Of a DNA stretch of 64,000 nt, positions 52,603-61,915 are shown piece by piece (position 1 is the stretch's first letter; each line of letters opens with the position of its first letter). The translations under genes were made by a program, and so were the position numbers. The notes under the pieces are model-generated. The model searched no databases and was not told the origin of the DNA. It was given only the letters and a program-made list of their open reading frames with translations. Source of the DNA: Chishuiella changwenlii (lineage in GTDB: Bacteria > Bacteroidota > Bacteroidia > Flavobacteriales > Weeksellaceae); contig NZ_FRBH01000005.1 in the NCBI RefSeq assembly GCF_900142565.1, positions 1-64,000 of the forward strand, read 5' to 3'.

Positions 52603-53460
52603 ATGATTGCAATAGCTGATAGTGGTTCTACTAAAACTGATTGGGTAGTTTTAGATAGCGAACTTAATGAAGTTTTTAGAACAAATACAATTGGATTTAA
52701 TCCATACTTTGTAAAACCAGAAGACATTACTGCAGAATTACTTAAAAACGAAGACTTAGCACCAATTGCTAGCGAGTTTAAAAAAGTTTTTTTCTATGGT
52801 GCTGGTACATCTAGTGATAGTTTAAAAGAAATTGTAAAAGAAGGTTTACAAGATTTCTTTACAAATGCTGACTTTGTAGTTGATCATGATTTATTAGCTG
52901 CATGTTATGCAACTTACATGGGAAATCCTGCAATGGTTTGTATCTTAGGAACAGGATCTAATTCTTGTTACTTTGATGGTAAAAATTTACGTGAAGAAAC
53001 AAAATCTTTAGCTTACATCTTAGGAGACGAAGGTTCTGGTAACGATTTAGGAAAACGTGTTTTACGTGGATTCTTTACAAAAAAAATGCCTCCACATTTA
53101 GCAAAAGCATTTGATGATTATTATAAATTATCTGTAGAAGAGTTAAATAAAAATGTATACCAAAACAAGTTTGCGAATACTTATTTAGCTTCTTTCAATA
53201 AATTTGTTGTAGAGCACAAAGACGATCCATATATCATTAAAATTATATATGATGCAATGTCTTCATTCATAGAATATCAAATTTTACCATACGAAGAAGC
53301 TCGTCATTCAGAATTAAATTTCATTGGTTCTATTGCTCACATTTACGAAGATATTATTCGTTCTGTAGCAGCTGAATATCACTTAACTGTTGGTCATATT
53401 ATTAGAAAACCAATAGATAATTTAGTTAGTTACCATATCAATTATTTATTGAATAATTAA
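52603..53460 (+). CDS. BadF/BadG-type ATPase, N-acetylglucosamine kinase-like
   Basis: A 285-aa sugar-kinase-fold protein (ASKHA superfamily). The start MIAIADSGSTKTDWVVLD holds the phosphate-1 loop; GTGSNSCYFDG (residues ~127-137) is phosphate-2; and LGDEGSGNDLGKRVL (~145-159) is the hallmark of GlcNAc-kinase-like members. Relatives phosphorylate N-acetylglucosamine or glucosamine. I chose the ATG at 52603; a TTG at 52549 would add 18 unlikely residues. It is followed after two bases by a formyltransferase-like gene. Confidence 0.82.
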   Translation: MIAIADSGSTKTDWVVLDSELNEVFRTNTIGFNPYFVKPEDITAELLKNEDLAPIASEFKKVFFYGAGTSSDSLKEIVKEGLQDFFTNADFVVDHDLLAACYATYMGNPAMVCILGTGSNSCYFDGKNLREETKSLAYILGDEGSGNDLGKRVLRGFFTKKMPPHLAKAFDDYYKLSVEELNKNVYQNKFANTYLASFNKFVVEHKDDPYIIKIIYDAMSSFIEYQILPYEEARHSELNFIGSIAHIYEDIIRSVAAEYHLTVGHIIRKPIDNLVSYHINYLLNN

Positions 53461-53462
53461 TA

Positions 53463-54161
53463 ATGTCACAACCCAAAATTGCGGTTATAACATACAATGT
53501 ACCGCACCGCAAAACACAAGATGTTTTAAATGGATTAAAAGCAAAAGGTTATGAAACTGTAAAAGTTTTTGCATTACCATTTGTACAAAGAGAAAATCCT
53601 TTTCAACCAATCTATCAACATCGCCCTAGTAAGGCGATTAATATAGCTATTGATGTTTTTTGTAATCATTTTGGGTATGAATTTGACTTAACATCTGAGG
53701 AGATAATAAGTAACCAACTATCAGAATATAATGCAGATTATGTTATAATAGCTGGAGCTGGTTTATTACCAGACGAATTGGTAGAAAACTTTAAAATTAT
53801 TAATACGCATCCTGGATTTTTACCTTTAACAAGAGGTTTAGATTCGTTAAAATGGGCTATTGTAAAAGGAGTTGAAATTGGTGTTACAACCCATTTCGTA
53901 GATACAGAAGCAGATGCTGGTTTTTTAATAGAACAACAGCATATACCTGTTTATGAAAATGATACATTTCATTTATTAGCACAACGTCAATATGAAACAG
54001 AAATTGAAATGTTGGTTAATTCCATAGAAGTTATACCTACTCTATCCGAGTATAAATCACTTTCTTCTAATGAGTACGAAGCTACTCGAAGAATGCCAAA
54101 AGCTATTGAAAAAGATTTATTAAACTCTTTCGAAGCTTACAAACAAAAATTTAAAGAGTAA
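53463..54161 (+). CDS. Formyltransferase-family protein
   Basis: A 232-aa cytoplasmic protein with the formyltransferase catalytic core: INTHPGFLPLTRGLDSLKWA (residues ~109-128, H near 112) and VTTHFVDTEADAGFLIEQ (~138-155, with the Asp of the N-H-D triad in FVDTEADAG). It is shorter than methionyl-tRNA formyltransferase and lacks that enzyme's C-terminal domain, so it is more like GART/PurN or sugar formyltransferases. The substrate is unknown. Coupling with a GlcNAc-kinase-like gene (two-base gap) hints at an amino-sugar. Confidence 0.75.
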   Translation: MSQPKIAVITYNVPHRKTQDVLNGLKAKGYETVKVFALPFVQRENPFQPIYQHRPSKAINIAIDVFCNHFGYEFDLTSEEIISNQLSEYNADYVIIAGAGLLPDELVENFKIINTHPGFLPLTRGLDSLKWAIVKGVEIGVTTHFVDTEADAGFLIEQQHIPVYENDTFHLLAQRQYETEIEMLVNSIEVIPTLSEYKSLSSNEYEATRRMPKAIEKDLLNSFEAYKQKFKE

Positions 54162-54177
54162 TACTTAAATATAAAAT

Positions 54178-54211
54178 TACCCTCAAAAGTTAAAAAACTA
54201 TTTTGAGGGTA
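54178..54211. terminator. Terminator after the formyltransferase-like gene
   Basis: TACCCTCAAAA (54178-54188) pairs with TTTTGAGGGTA (54201-54211), followed by TTTTTTT. It lies between convergent genes. Confidence 0.85.
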
Positions 54212-54259
54212 TTTTTTTATATAAAAAAAATAAATATACTATTTAATAAAAGCATTTTA

Positions 54260-55093
54260 TTATTTTTCTACAGGTAGATTTTCATCTGCTCCCCACTCCG
54301 ACCAAGATCCATCATAAACTTTTACTTTATCAAAACCTGCAATAGTAAAAGCTAAAGCAAGAATAGATGCTGTAATTCCAGAACCACACGAAAAAGCATT
54401 TTCTTTAGTTCGATTTGATAAGTTATCGAAAATTGAAATCAATTCTTCTTTACTTTTAAATTTTTCTCCATCTAAAACATTTTCGAAAAATAAATTTTTA
54501 GAAGTTGGAATATGTCCACTTCTTAAACCTTCTCTTGGCTCTGGAGCAACCCCATTAAAACGACCTTCTGACCGAGCATCAATAATGATTTTCGAATCAT
54601 CATTTATTATATTTAACATAATCTGTTTATCAGCATACCAATCTGTCTGAAAATCAGCAACAAAATCACCATTTTCTGTTGAAATAAAATGACTTAATTC
54701 TGTAGAAAAATGACATTTTTTCCATTCTGGTAAACCACCATTTAAAACAAAAACATTTTCATGTCCCATAGTTTTAAACATCCACCAAACTCTTGGACTA
54801 GAATATGTTCCCCAACGATCATAACATACAATTACTGAGTTTTTATTTATACCTAATGCTTGTGCTTCTTTAGTAAAAATATCTTCACTAACTAAAGTAT
54901 GAGGTAAGCTATTTAAATGATCTGAAAATTTTCCTTCCAAATCAAAAAAGCGAGCCATTGGAATTGTTTCTAGATTTTCTTTAGCTATAGATTGTCCAAC
55001 TTTATCTATTGTACAATCTAAAATAATAAATGATGAATTATTTAAATTTTGATGTAATTCCTGTGCTGTTATAATTGGTGAATTAAAGATCAT
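54260..55093 (-). CDS. Sulfurtransferase (two rhodanese domains, SseA-like)
   Basis: A 277-aa cytoplasmic enzyme with tandem rhodanese domains. The first, inactive one covers residues ~1-130 (VIVCYDRWGTYSSPRVWW). The second carries the catalytic Cys in SCGSGITAS (~234-242), the CG-S-G-x-T loop typical of 3-mercaptopyruvate sulfurtransferases; thiosulfate sulfurtransferases have a more basic loop. It transfers sulfur from mercaptopyruvate or thiosulfate to thiols or cyanide. It is monocistronic: the argD-like gene upstream ends at its own terminator. Confidence 0.88.
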   Translation of the reverse strand: MIFNSPIITAQELHQNLNNSSFIILDCTIDKVGQSIAKENLETIPMARFFDLEGKFSDHLNSLPHTLVSEDIFTKEAQALGINKNSVIVCYDRWGTYSSPRVWWMFKTMGHENVFVLNGGLPEWKKCHFSTELSHFISTENGDFVADFQTDWYADKQIMLNIINDDSKIIIDARSEGRFNGVAPEPREGLRSGHIPTSKNLFFENVLDGEKFKSKEELISIFDNLSNRTKENAFSCGSGITASILALAFTIAGFDKVKVYDGSWSEWGADENLPVEK

Positions 55094-55129
55094 TGTTTTG
55101 TGTTTTTATGAATTTAAATTTAATAAAAA

Positions 55130-55149
55130 AATCCTCAATAATGAGGATT
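55130..55149 (-). terminator. Terminator of the fur-ostA-aminotransferase operon
   Basis: AATCCTCA (55130-55137) pairs with TGAGGATT (55142-55149). The A-run 55124-55131 is the U-run of the minus-strand transcript. Confidence 0.75.
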
Positions 55150-55187
55150 CTATTCTTATACTATATGAAGTTGTTAATATAAAACGA

Positions 55188-56375
55188 TTAATCTAATTCG
55201 TCTAAAACAGCTTTTAAAATTGAGCATCCTTTTATAATATCTTCATCCGAAATATTAATTGGTGGTGTAATACGTAATGTTTCAATACTATACATTAACC
55301 AAAAAAGAATTAACCCTCTATTCATACATTCCGCAGCAACACGTAATGCATAATCTACATCTTTAACTTCTGGTGCAAGCATTAAACCTTTACCATGAAT
55401 TTTCTTAATTTTTGGATGTTGAAGATGTTCACGAAATAATTGTTCTTTTCGGTCTATATCTTCCATTAATTTCTCATCCTCTATCACATTCAATAATTCT
55501 AAAGATGCAGCAGCAATTACAGGATTTCCACCAAAAGTCGTAATATGACCCAATTGAGGATTCTGTTTAAGAGAACTCATAATTTCGTTAGATGTCATAA
55601 AAGCGCCTACTGGTAAACCACTTGCCATCCCTTTTCCCATTGCAACAATATCTGGAACAATACCAAAATGCTCGAAACCAAATAATTTTCCAGTTCTTCC
55701 GAAACCTGGCTGAATCTCGTCCATTATTAATAATGCTCCTACTTCTTCACAACGTTTTTTTAGTTTTATAAAAAAGTCATTTTCGGGTAAGCGAAATCCA
55801 GATGCGCCACGAATACTTTCTACAATTACACCAGCAGTTTCTGTTGTAATTTTCTGTAAATCTTCTTCATTATTAAAATCAATAAAATAGACTTCTGGTA
55901 ATAATGGTCTAAATGCAGATTTTTTACGTTCGTCTCCAGAAACACTTAAAGATCCATGTGTATTTCCATGATAAGCATTTCTAAAAGAAACTAATTGTCT
56001 TCTTCCAGTGTAACGTTTTGCTAATTTTAAAGAAGCCTCTATAGCTTCTGTTCCTGAGTTTACTAAATAAACTTGATCTAAACCTTCTGGTGTTAAATCA
56101 ACCAATCGCTTACATAATTCAACAGGTTTTTCTTGTGCATATTCACCATAAACAGCAACATGCATATATTTATTTACTTGATTAATAATAGCTTCGTTAA
56201 TACGAGGATGACTATGACCCAATGTATTAACTGAAACTCCTGCTACAAAATCAAGATAGGCTCTTCCATCTTTACCATAGATATAAGAGCCTTTCGCGTA
56301 ATCAACTTCAAAACCAGAAGCAAAATTTGTTGTTTGCGCCTGGTATTTAAAAAATTCTTCTTTTAATGTTCCCAT
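55188..56375 (-). CDS. Class III PLP aminotransferase (ArgD/ornithine-aminotransferase-like)
   Basis: A 395-aa PLP enzyme. It shows YLDFVAGVSVNTLGHSHPRI (residues ~41-60), the phosphate-binding VNSGTEAIEAS (~105-115), the MDEIQPGFGRTGKLF segment (~218-232) and the Schiff-base lysine in VAMGKGMASGLPVGA (~245-259). It belongs with acetylornithine and related omega-aminotransferases. The amino donor is not certain, and arginine genes are not nearby. It ends a four-gene unit after a lipoprotein gene (two-base gap), an OstA-like gene and a Fur gene. Confidence 0.83.
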   Translation of the reverse strand: MGTLKEEFFKYQAQTTNFASGFEVDYAKGSYIYGKDGRAYLDFVAGVSVNTLGHSHPRINEAIINQVNKYMHVAVYGEYAQEKPVELCKRLVDLTPEGLDQVYLVNSGTEAIEASLKLAKRYTGRRQLVSFRNAYHGNTHGSLSVSGDERKKSAFRPLLPEVYFIDFNNEEDLQKITTETAGVIVESIRGASGFRLPENDFFIKLKKRCEEVGALLIMDEIQPGFGRTGKLFGFEHFGIVPDIVAMGKGMASGLPVGAFMTSNEIMSSLKQNPQLGHITTFGGNPVIAAASLELLNVIEDEKLMEDIDRKEQLFREHLQHPKIKKIHGKGLMLAPEVKDVDYALRVAAECMNRGLILFWLMYSIETLRITPPINISDEDIIKGCSILKAVLDELD

Positions 56376-56377
56376 TT

Positions 56378-56914
56378 TTATTTTAGTAATAAAAATAAAC
56401 CAACACCACCAAGTGCATAAGCTGCAACTGTCAAAGCATCTGATTTACCTTTAGAAAATTTTCTGATTTTTACGTCAGAAAGAGCTATTTCATTTTTGTG
56501 AAACTTTAATTCTTTATTTGGTTTCCCTTTTACAACAGAATATAATGTATCTGCTTTCCATTGTTTAGCTTCAATTGTATATTCTTTATCTAATACAGTA
56601 ACTTTATAAAACTGATTTTCTTTAATTATATCTGTATGTTTTATTGTAGAAGGATCAATTTTAGGTGCATTTTTTTTAGCATCTCTTTCTTTTATTCTTT
56701 GATCTAGAATATCATCTTCTTTTATAATTTTTGCACCACCTGCTCTTACATTGTTTATCTCATTACGAGAAATTTTGTTAGACGGAGATGAAGAAGAATT
56801 ATTACCTCCTTTGGCTTCTAATTCTGCAGCATATTCTTCAGGGTCAAATGTTCTGTAAGAATAGCAACTTGATAAAATAAGAAAAAATGTAAATATAATA
56901 GTTGTTGTTTTCAT
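56378..56914 (-). CDS. Lipoprotein of unknown function
   Basis: A 178-aa protein with a lipoprotein signal (MKTTTIIFTFFLILSSC, Cys 17). A low-complexity Ser/Asn/Lys stretch (GGNNSSSSPSNK, ~37-48) is followed by a basic domain (ITVLDKEYTIEAKQW region) and a C-terminal hydrophobic segment (ALTVAAYALGGVGLFLLL) that may be a second membrane anchor. No family is recognised. It is encoded in the OstA-like operon and two bases before the aminotransferase gene. Confidence 0.65.
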   Translation of the reverse strand: MKTTTIIFTFFLILSSCYSYRTFDPEEYAAELEAKGGNNSSSSPSNKISRNEINNVRAGGAKIIKEDDILDQRIKERDAKKNAPKIDPSTIKHTDIIKENQFYKVTVLDKEYTIEAKQWKADTLYSVVKGKPNKELKFHKNEIALSDVKIRKFSKGKSDALTVAAYALGGVGLFLLLK

Positions 56915-56954
56915 TCGGTATTTTATAGGTTAACGGATAAATGTAAAAAAGATT

Positions 56955-58598
56955 TTATTTCGGTTTAATAAAAATATCTTGCCATTTATTTAATCGTTCA
57001 TCAATTCTCCATTTAAAATCTATCAAATAACGCATTTCTTCAGGAAATTGAGTTAATGGATACATTTTTCCGTCAGATTTTATACGACAAGCAACTAGTT
57101 CTACATCTTTTCCAACAACATCAACCTCTATAATTCCACAGTAAGAAATATTTATACCATAGCGTTCTCTTTGTTTTGTTTTAGGATCTGTATCATCCAT
57201 ATAAGTTAAAGCTACAGCATTTTCTTCTACATTAATAAAATCAATTTTATCATCTTGAAATAAAACCGTTAAATATTTCCCTTTGATTTGATGAAATTCA
57301 TTATCAGCTAATGAATCGACTTTAGCAATTACAAAAGCATTATTAAATACTTTCATTGAATCAACATTTTCTGTTTTTTCGTTGATATATGCTTCAATAA
57401 AATCTCCAGTAATTTGGTTATCACCAGAAAACAAAATTGGATCTTTATAAAACTGCATTAATCCTTTTGTTTGATTATAAACCAAAGAATCTGCTTTTCC
57501 GTTAGCATTAGATTTATAAAAACGTGCTTGGTGAGATGCTTTTATTAATGAAGTAGAATCTGCATCATGACGTTTTACTGCCAATAAAGTATCAGCACTA
57601 ATGTATAAAGAATCTTTTTCGAAAGCCTTTACAGCATAAGCATTTTTAGTAACATAAGCAGAATCTAAATAACGGAATGCCTCGCCATAATCACCTTTTA
57701 AAAAACGTTTTTCTAATGGATCATCTAAAACGACATTTCCTTCTCCTTTACCAAATCCAGTTTTATCGTTGAAATAAAGCTTTTCTGCTGATAATATTTT
57801 TTGTTGATAATAAACTTTTGAGTTCTTTCTTAACCATGCTTCTCCAGTAATTTTATTAAAATCACCATCATAAGTAATAATATATTGAGAAGGATCATCG
57901 CGACGAGTTACTTTAGAATAATCTCTAAATGTTGTAATACCAGTTACATCATTGGTTGTCATTTTTCTAGAATAAATCGTATAATCTTTATTCGTAATAA
58001 AAACCTCTGAACCAAAATTAGCAGATTTAGAATTTACATTGTAAACAACATTTCGTCCTTCAACCAAAGTACCGTCAGAACCAATCGTTTTATAAGAATC
58101 ATTAACAATGATATTTCCCGTTAAACGTTCGTAGATCATTTTCTCCGAACTAATTTGTTGTGTAGGAGTACGAACATCTACATTTCCTGTTCCTATTGCA
58201 ATTTCTGTTGTACGATTGTACTCCATAAAATTTGCTTTTATAGTAGAACCGGGATCAGTTAAAACAACATTATCGTATGCTTTTGCGATGGTTGTATTTC
58301 CATCATACTCCATTTTCTTAGCTGTTATTGTTTTATCTTTACTAACTAATTTAGCGTTAGACCAAACAACAGCCACGTTTTTATCTTGATAAAAGACTGC
58401 ACTATCTCCCGAAACTAAATCTCCTTTGTATTCTATTAAAACATTTCCAGATAAGAATTGATTTCCTTCGAATTTCTTTGGATCGCGTTCAATAAAATCG
58501 GCATGTTTAAGAACAGCTCGAGTTTTCTTGGGTTTTTGTTGTGCAAATACTCCTACACTTAATAAAAAGCATAAGATGATTGAAATTTTAAATTTCAT
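56955..58598 (-). CDS. OstA/LptA-like periplasmic protein
   Basis: A 547-aa exported protein: signal peptide (MKFKISIILCFLLSVGVFAQ), then repeated OstA/LptA-type beta-jellyroll segments (LSGNVLIEYKGDLVSGDSAV, ~48-67; AKAYDNVVLTDPGSTIKANF; AIGTGNVDVRTPTQQISSEK). The repeats extend through most of the length. LptA-like domains carry lipopolysaccharide across the periplasm to LptD. The protein is much longer than E. coli LptA (185 aa), which fits the long form of Bacteroidota. It lies between a Fur regulator gene (19-base gap) and a lipoprotein gene. Confidence 0.83.
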   Translation of the reverse strand: MKFKISIILCFLLSVGVFAQQKPKKTRAVLKHADFIERDPKKFEGNQFLSGNVLIEYKGDLVSGDSAVFYQDKNVAVVWSNAKLVSKDKTITAKKMEYDGNTTIAKAYDNVVLTDPGSTIKANFMEYNRTTEIAIGTGNVDVRTPTQQISSEKMIYERLTGNIIVNDSYKTIGSDGTLVEGRNVVYNVNSKSANFGSEVFITNKDYTIYSRKMTTNDVTGITTFRDYSKVTRRDDPSQYIITYDGDFNKITGEAWLRKNSKVYYQQKILSAEKLYFNDKTGFGKGEGNVVLDDPLEKRFLKGDYGEAFRYLDSAYVTKNAYAVKAFEKDSLYISADTLLAVKRHDADSTSLIKASHQARFYKSNANGKADSLVYNQTKGLMQFYKDPILFSGDNQITGDFIEAYINEKTENVDSMKVFNNAFVIAKVDSLADNEFHQIKGKYLTVLFQDDKIDFINVEENAVALTYMDDTDPKTKQRERYGINISYCGIIEVDVVGKDVELVACRIKSDGKMYPLTQFPEEMRYLIDFKWRIDERLNKWQDIFIKPK

Positions 58599-58617
58599 TT
58601 AAATTAACGAATAATAA

Positions 58618-59073
58618 TTATTGCTTATTTTTTCGTGTACCGTAAAAATATAATGAATGATTATCTATTTTGATATCAAAAACTTCTTCTATTGTTTGTT
58701 TGATAGTTTGAATTCTAGGATCACAAAATTCTAAAACTTCACCTGTATCAGACAAAATAATATGATCGTGATTTTTGTCAAAATATGATTTTTCGTAATG
58801 TGCTTGTTGATCTCCAAATTGGTGTTTACGAACCAATTTAGCATCCATTAATAACTCTATCGTATTGTATAATGTAGCACGACTAACACGGTATTTCTTA
58901 TTTTTCATTTTGATATATAGCATATCAATATCAAAATGATCATCTGTAAAATAAATTTCTTCTAAAATAGCGTAACGTTCAGGTGTTTTACGGTGCCCAT
59001 GTTCTTCTAAAAAATTAGTAAACACTTGCTTTACTATTTCGTAATTGCTCGATTTTACTGATTCGTCTGTCAT
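58618..59073 (-). CDS. Fur-family regulator lacking the CxxC structural zinc site
   Basis: A 151-aa Fur-type regulator. The winged helix spans residues ~10-85 ([35 protein letters not shown]), and the metal half shows [20 protein letters not shown]. Only one cysteine is present, so there are no CxxC pairs. The conserved H-x-H remnant may still bind a regulatory metal. I chose the ATG at 59073 (MTDESVKSS); an ATG at 59157 adds 28 residues unlike the family. It is first in an operon with the OstA-like, lipoprotein and aminotransferase genes. The target metal (iron or peroxide-type) is not predictable. Confidence 0.85.
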   Translation of the reverse strand: MTDESVKSSNYEIVKQVFTNFLEEHGHRKTPERYAILEEIYFTDDHFDIDMLYIKMKNKKYRVSRATLYNTIELLMDAKLVRKHQFGDQQAHYEKSYFDKNHDHIILSDTGEVLEFCDPRIQTIKQTIEEVFDIKIDNHSLYFYGTRKNKQ

Positions 59074-59499
59074 ATAAAAAAATTTGTGTAAATATAAGAA
59101 TTTATAATTTACGAAAGTAGCGTTTAAATCACGATTTATTACTATAAATCTATTCATTTATAACAAACATTTATGATTTGTATTTGTTAGATAAATTTAC
59201 CCATTACAATTTATGATTTAGATATAAGATTGTAAGCTGTAAGACATAATGATTTATAATCTTGAGTTATTTTGCTGCATTGATTATTCTTCGTTAAAAA
59301 AAATATGGAAATAGTAGAGAAAGTAAGTTTAAAATCAATATTACATATTACATATTACATATTACATTTTACTTTGTACATTTTACTTTGTACATTTTAC
59401 TTTGTACATTTTACTTTATTTGACAAGAAAATTCTTAAATGTCGAATAACTTAAAAAATTATTTCATCCTTTACTGTACATCTGTTAACTTTGCATACA
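59074..59499. repeat. Divergent intergenic region with heptamer-based tandem repeats
   Basis: This 426-base region holds ATTACAT repeated four times (59340-59367) and then the 14-mer TTTTACTTTGTACA three times plus a partial copy (59367-59418). They end about 80 bases before the uvrD start. The rest is AT-rich sequence; no ORF is supported. The uvrD promoter element is at 59486-59493. Confidence 0.8.
59486..59493 (+). promoter_or_regulatory. -7 promoter element of uvrD (TAACTTTG)
   Basis: TAACTTTG fits TAnnTTTG and is six bases before the ATG at 59500, predicting a leaderless or nearly leaderless mRNA. It also excludes the TTG at 59491 as start codon, since that TTG is part of the element. 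Confidence 0.6.
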
Positions 59500-61848
59500 A
59501 TGGAAGAAAATTATTTAGATAAGTTAAACGAACCACAGCGCTTGGCTGTAGAAGCTACCGAAGGTCCAGTAATGGTAATTGCAGGTGCTGGTTCTGGAAA
59601 AACAAGAGTATTAACCTATCGTATTGCTCATTTATTGAATAAAGGAGTTGACGCATTTAATATTTTATCCCTGACTTTTACCAACAAAGCCGCACGTGAA
59701 ATGAAAGAGCGTATTGGATATGTTGTTGGAGAATCTAATGCAAAGTCACTTTGGATGGGAACTTTTCACTCTGTTTTTGCTCGTATTCTACGTGTAGAAG
59801 CACCTTTATTAGGTTATCCTTCAGATTTTACTATTTACGATCAACAAGATGCTGTTTCTGTGATGACAAAGATTATCAATGAAATGAATCTTGACAAAGA
59901 TATTTATAAAGCAAAACAAGTTTTAGGACGAATTTCTCAATTTAAAAATAATTTGATAACTGTTCGTGCTTACCACAACAATCAAGCTTTAATAGAAGCT
60001 GATAACGAAGCTATGAAACCTAGAATGGGTGACATTTACAGAGCTTACGTGGACAGATGTTTTAAATCTGGAGCGATGGATTTTGATGACTTACTATTAC
60101 GTACGAACGAGATTTTAACAAGATTCCCTGAAGTTTTAGCAAAATATCAAGAACGTTTTAAATACATTATGGTTGATGAGTACCAAGATACCAACCATTC
60201 TCAGTATTTAATTGTAAAAGCATTAGCTTCTCGTTACGAAAACCTTTGTGTGGTTGGTGATGATGCGCAATCTATTTATGCATTCCGTGGAGCAAATATT
60301 CGTAATATTTTATCTTTTAAACAAGATTATCCAGATGCAAAATTATATCCATTAGAACAAAATTATCGTTCTACACAAATGATTGTTGAAGCTGCTAATC
60401 AGATTATTAAACAAAATCAAGATCAGCTAGAAAAGAATGTTTGGACAGCAAATGAATCTGGAGAAAAAATCGCCATTTATCGTGGATTATCTGATGCAGA
60501 TGAAGCAAGATTTATTGCTTCTCAGATATGGGAAAGACAAATAAGTGAGCATTTACAACCAAAAGATTTTGCTATATTATATCGTACAAATGCGCAATCT
60601 CGTGCATTAGAAGAAGCGTTAAGAAAAAGAGGAATTCAGTATCGTGTATTCGGTGGAACTTCTTTCTATCAACGTAAAGAGATTAAGGATATGGTTGCAT
60701 ATATGCGCCTTTTAATTAATCAGAACGATGAAGAAGCTTTATTACGTACTATAAATTATCCTGCAAGAGGAATTGGTCAAACAACAATTTCTAAGTTATT
60801 AGTTGCGGCAGATCAACACCAAATAAGTTTATTTTCTCTTGTAGAAAATATAGCTATGTATGCACCGACAATCGGTATAAATGCTGGTACTACAACAAAA
60901 CTTAATAATTATGCTTTAATGATTAAACGTTTTCAAGTGATGTTAAAATCACATGACGTTTATGAAGTTACAATGGAAATGGCAAAAACAACACAGTTGT
61001 TGAATGCTTTAAAAGAAGACTCTACTCCAGAGGGAGTTTCTCGTTTAGAGAACGTACAAGAATTGTTAAACTCAATACAAGGTTATGTAGAGGAACAACA
61101 ACAATTAGAAGATGGTGACGCTTCTCTTTCTGGATTTTTAGAAAACATTGCTTTAGCAACGGATGCTGATAACGAAGAAGAGGACGATAATAAAGTTAAT
61201 TTAATGACTGTTCACCTTGCAAAAGGTTTAGAGTTCCCGATTGTATTTATTGCTGGTTTAGAAGAGAATCTTTTCCCATCGATGATGAGTGTGAATACAA
61301 GAGCAGAATTAGAAGAAGAACGTAGATTATTTTATGTTGCACTTACTCGTGCAGAAAAAGTAGCTTACATGACTTATTCTGTTTCTCGTTTCCGTTGGGG
61401 AAAAATTATAGATTGTGAACCTTCTCGCTTTTTAGAAGAAATAGATGATGATTTCTTAGATTGGAAAAATTTAAATATTCCTGTAAGAAATAGCAATAAC
61501 AGTGGTTTATCTGCTGATTTATTTGGTGATGAGCCAAGTGCTGAAAGTTACAAACAAAGAGAAAAATCCGTTGCAAGACCAAATCCAAATCAACGACCAA
61601 GTGGAAATGTGCAACCAAGACCAAATTTTAAACCAGTTAATCAAACAAGTTCATCTTCTGCTGGTTCGCAAGAAAATGCGCTAGGTTTAAAAGTAGGACA
61701 AGTTGTAGTACATGATCGTTTTGGACGTGGTGTTGTTAGAGATTTACAAGGTGAGCCAAATGATATGAAAGCAATCATCCATTTTGATAATGCTGGTGAA
61801 AAGAAGTTATTATTAAACTTCGCTAAACTAAAAATTATTAGATCTTAA
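59500..61848 (+). CDS. uvrD: ATP-dependent DNA helicase, UvrD/PcrA type
   Basis: A 782-aa superfamily 1A 3'-5' helicase for excision repair and replication-fork upkeep. The motifs run in order: Q motif LNEPQRLAVEATEGP (residues ~6-20), Walker A GAGSGKTRVLTYR (~25-37), Ia TFTNKAAREM, Walker B VDEYQDTNHSQY (~223-234), III GDDAQSIYAFRGA (~250-262), IV LEQNYRST, V VHLAKGLEFP and VI VALTRAEK (~608-615). The C-terminal tail is Gln/Pro/Asn-rich (~665-720) and ends in the PcrA/UvrD Tudor-like domain (GRGVVRDLQGEPNDMKAIIH), the RNA-polymerase-binding part. Start chosen from the promoter position. Confidence 0.94.
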   Translation: MEENYLDKLNEPQRLAVEATEGPVMVIAGAGSGKTRVLTYRIAHLLNKGVDAFNILSLTFTNKAAREMKERIGYVVGESNAKSLWMGTFHSVFARILRVEAPLLGYPSDFTIYDQQDAVSVMTKIINEMNLDKDIYKAKQVLGRISQFKNNLITVRAYHNNQALIEADNEAMKPRMGDIYRAYVDRCFKSGAMDFDDLLLRTNEILTRFPEVLAKYQERFKYIMVDEYQDTNHSQYLIVKALASRYENLCVVGDDAQSIYAFRGANIRNILSFKQDYPDAKLYPLEQNYRSTQMIVEAANQIIKQNQDQLEKNVWTANESGEKIAIYRGLSDADEARFIASQIWERQISEHLQPKDFAILYRTNAQSRALEEALRKRGIQYRVFGGTSFYQRKEIKDMVAYMRLLINQNDEEALLRTINYPARGIGQTTISKLLVAADQHQISLFSLVENIAMYAPTIGINAGTTTKLNNYALMIKRFQVMLKSHDVYEVTMEMAKTTQLLNALKEDSTPEGVSRLENVQELLNSIQGYVEEQQQLEDGDASLSGFLENIALATDADNEEEDDNKVNLMTVHLAKGLEFPIVFIAGLEENLFPSMMSVNTRAELEEERRLFYVALTRAEKVAYMTYSVSRFRWGKIIDCEPSRFLEEIDDDFLDWKNLNIPVRNSNNSGLSADLFGDEPSAESYKQREKSVARPNPNQRPSGNVQPRPNFKPVNQTSSSSAGSQENALGLKVGQVVVHDRFGRGVVRDLQGEPNDMKAIIHFDNAGEKKLLLNFAKLKIIRS

Positions 61849-61864
61849 TAAGGATTTTATTTAT

Positions 61865-61905
61865 AAAACAATACGAATTTCGATTCTCGAAATTCGTATT
61901 GTTTT
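61865..61905. terminator. Terminator between uvrD and the nucleoid protein gene
   Basis: A perfect 19-bp stem (61865-61883 with 61887-61905) with a three-base loop, ending in a long T-run, lies between convergent genes. Confidence 0.9.
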
Positions 61906-61915
61906 TTTTGTTTTT

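Noticed and set aside
59340-59418. CRISPR-like array
   Set aside because: The units are contiguous 7-mers and 14-mers without spacers.
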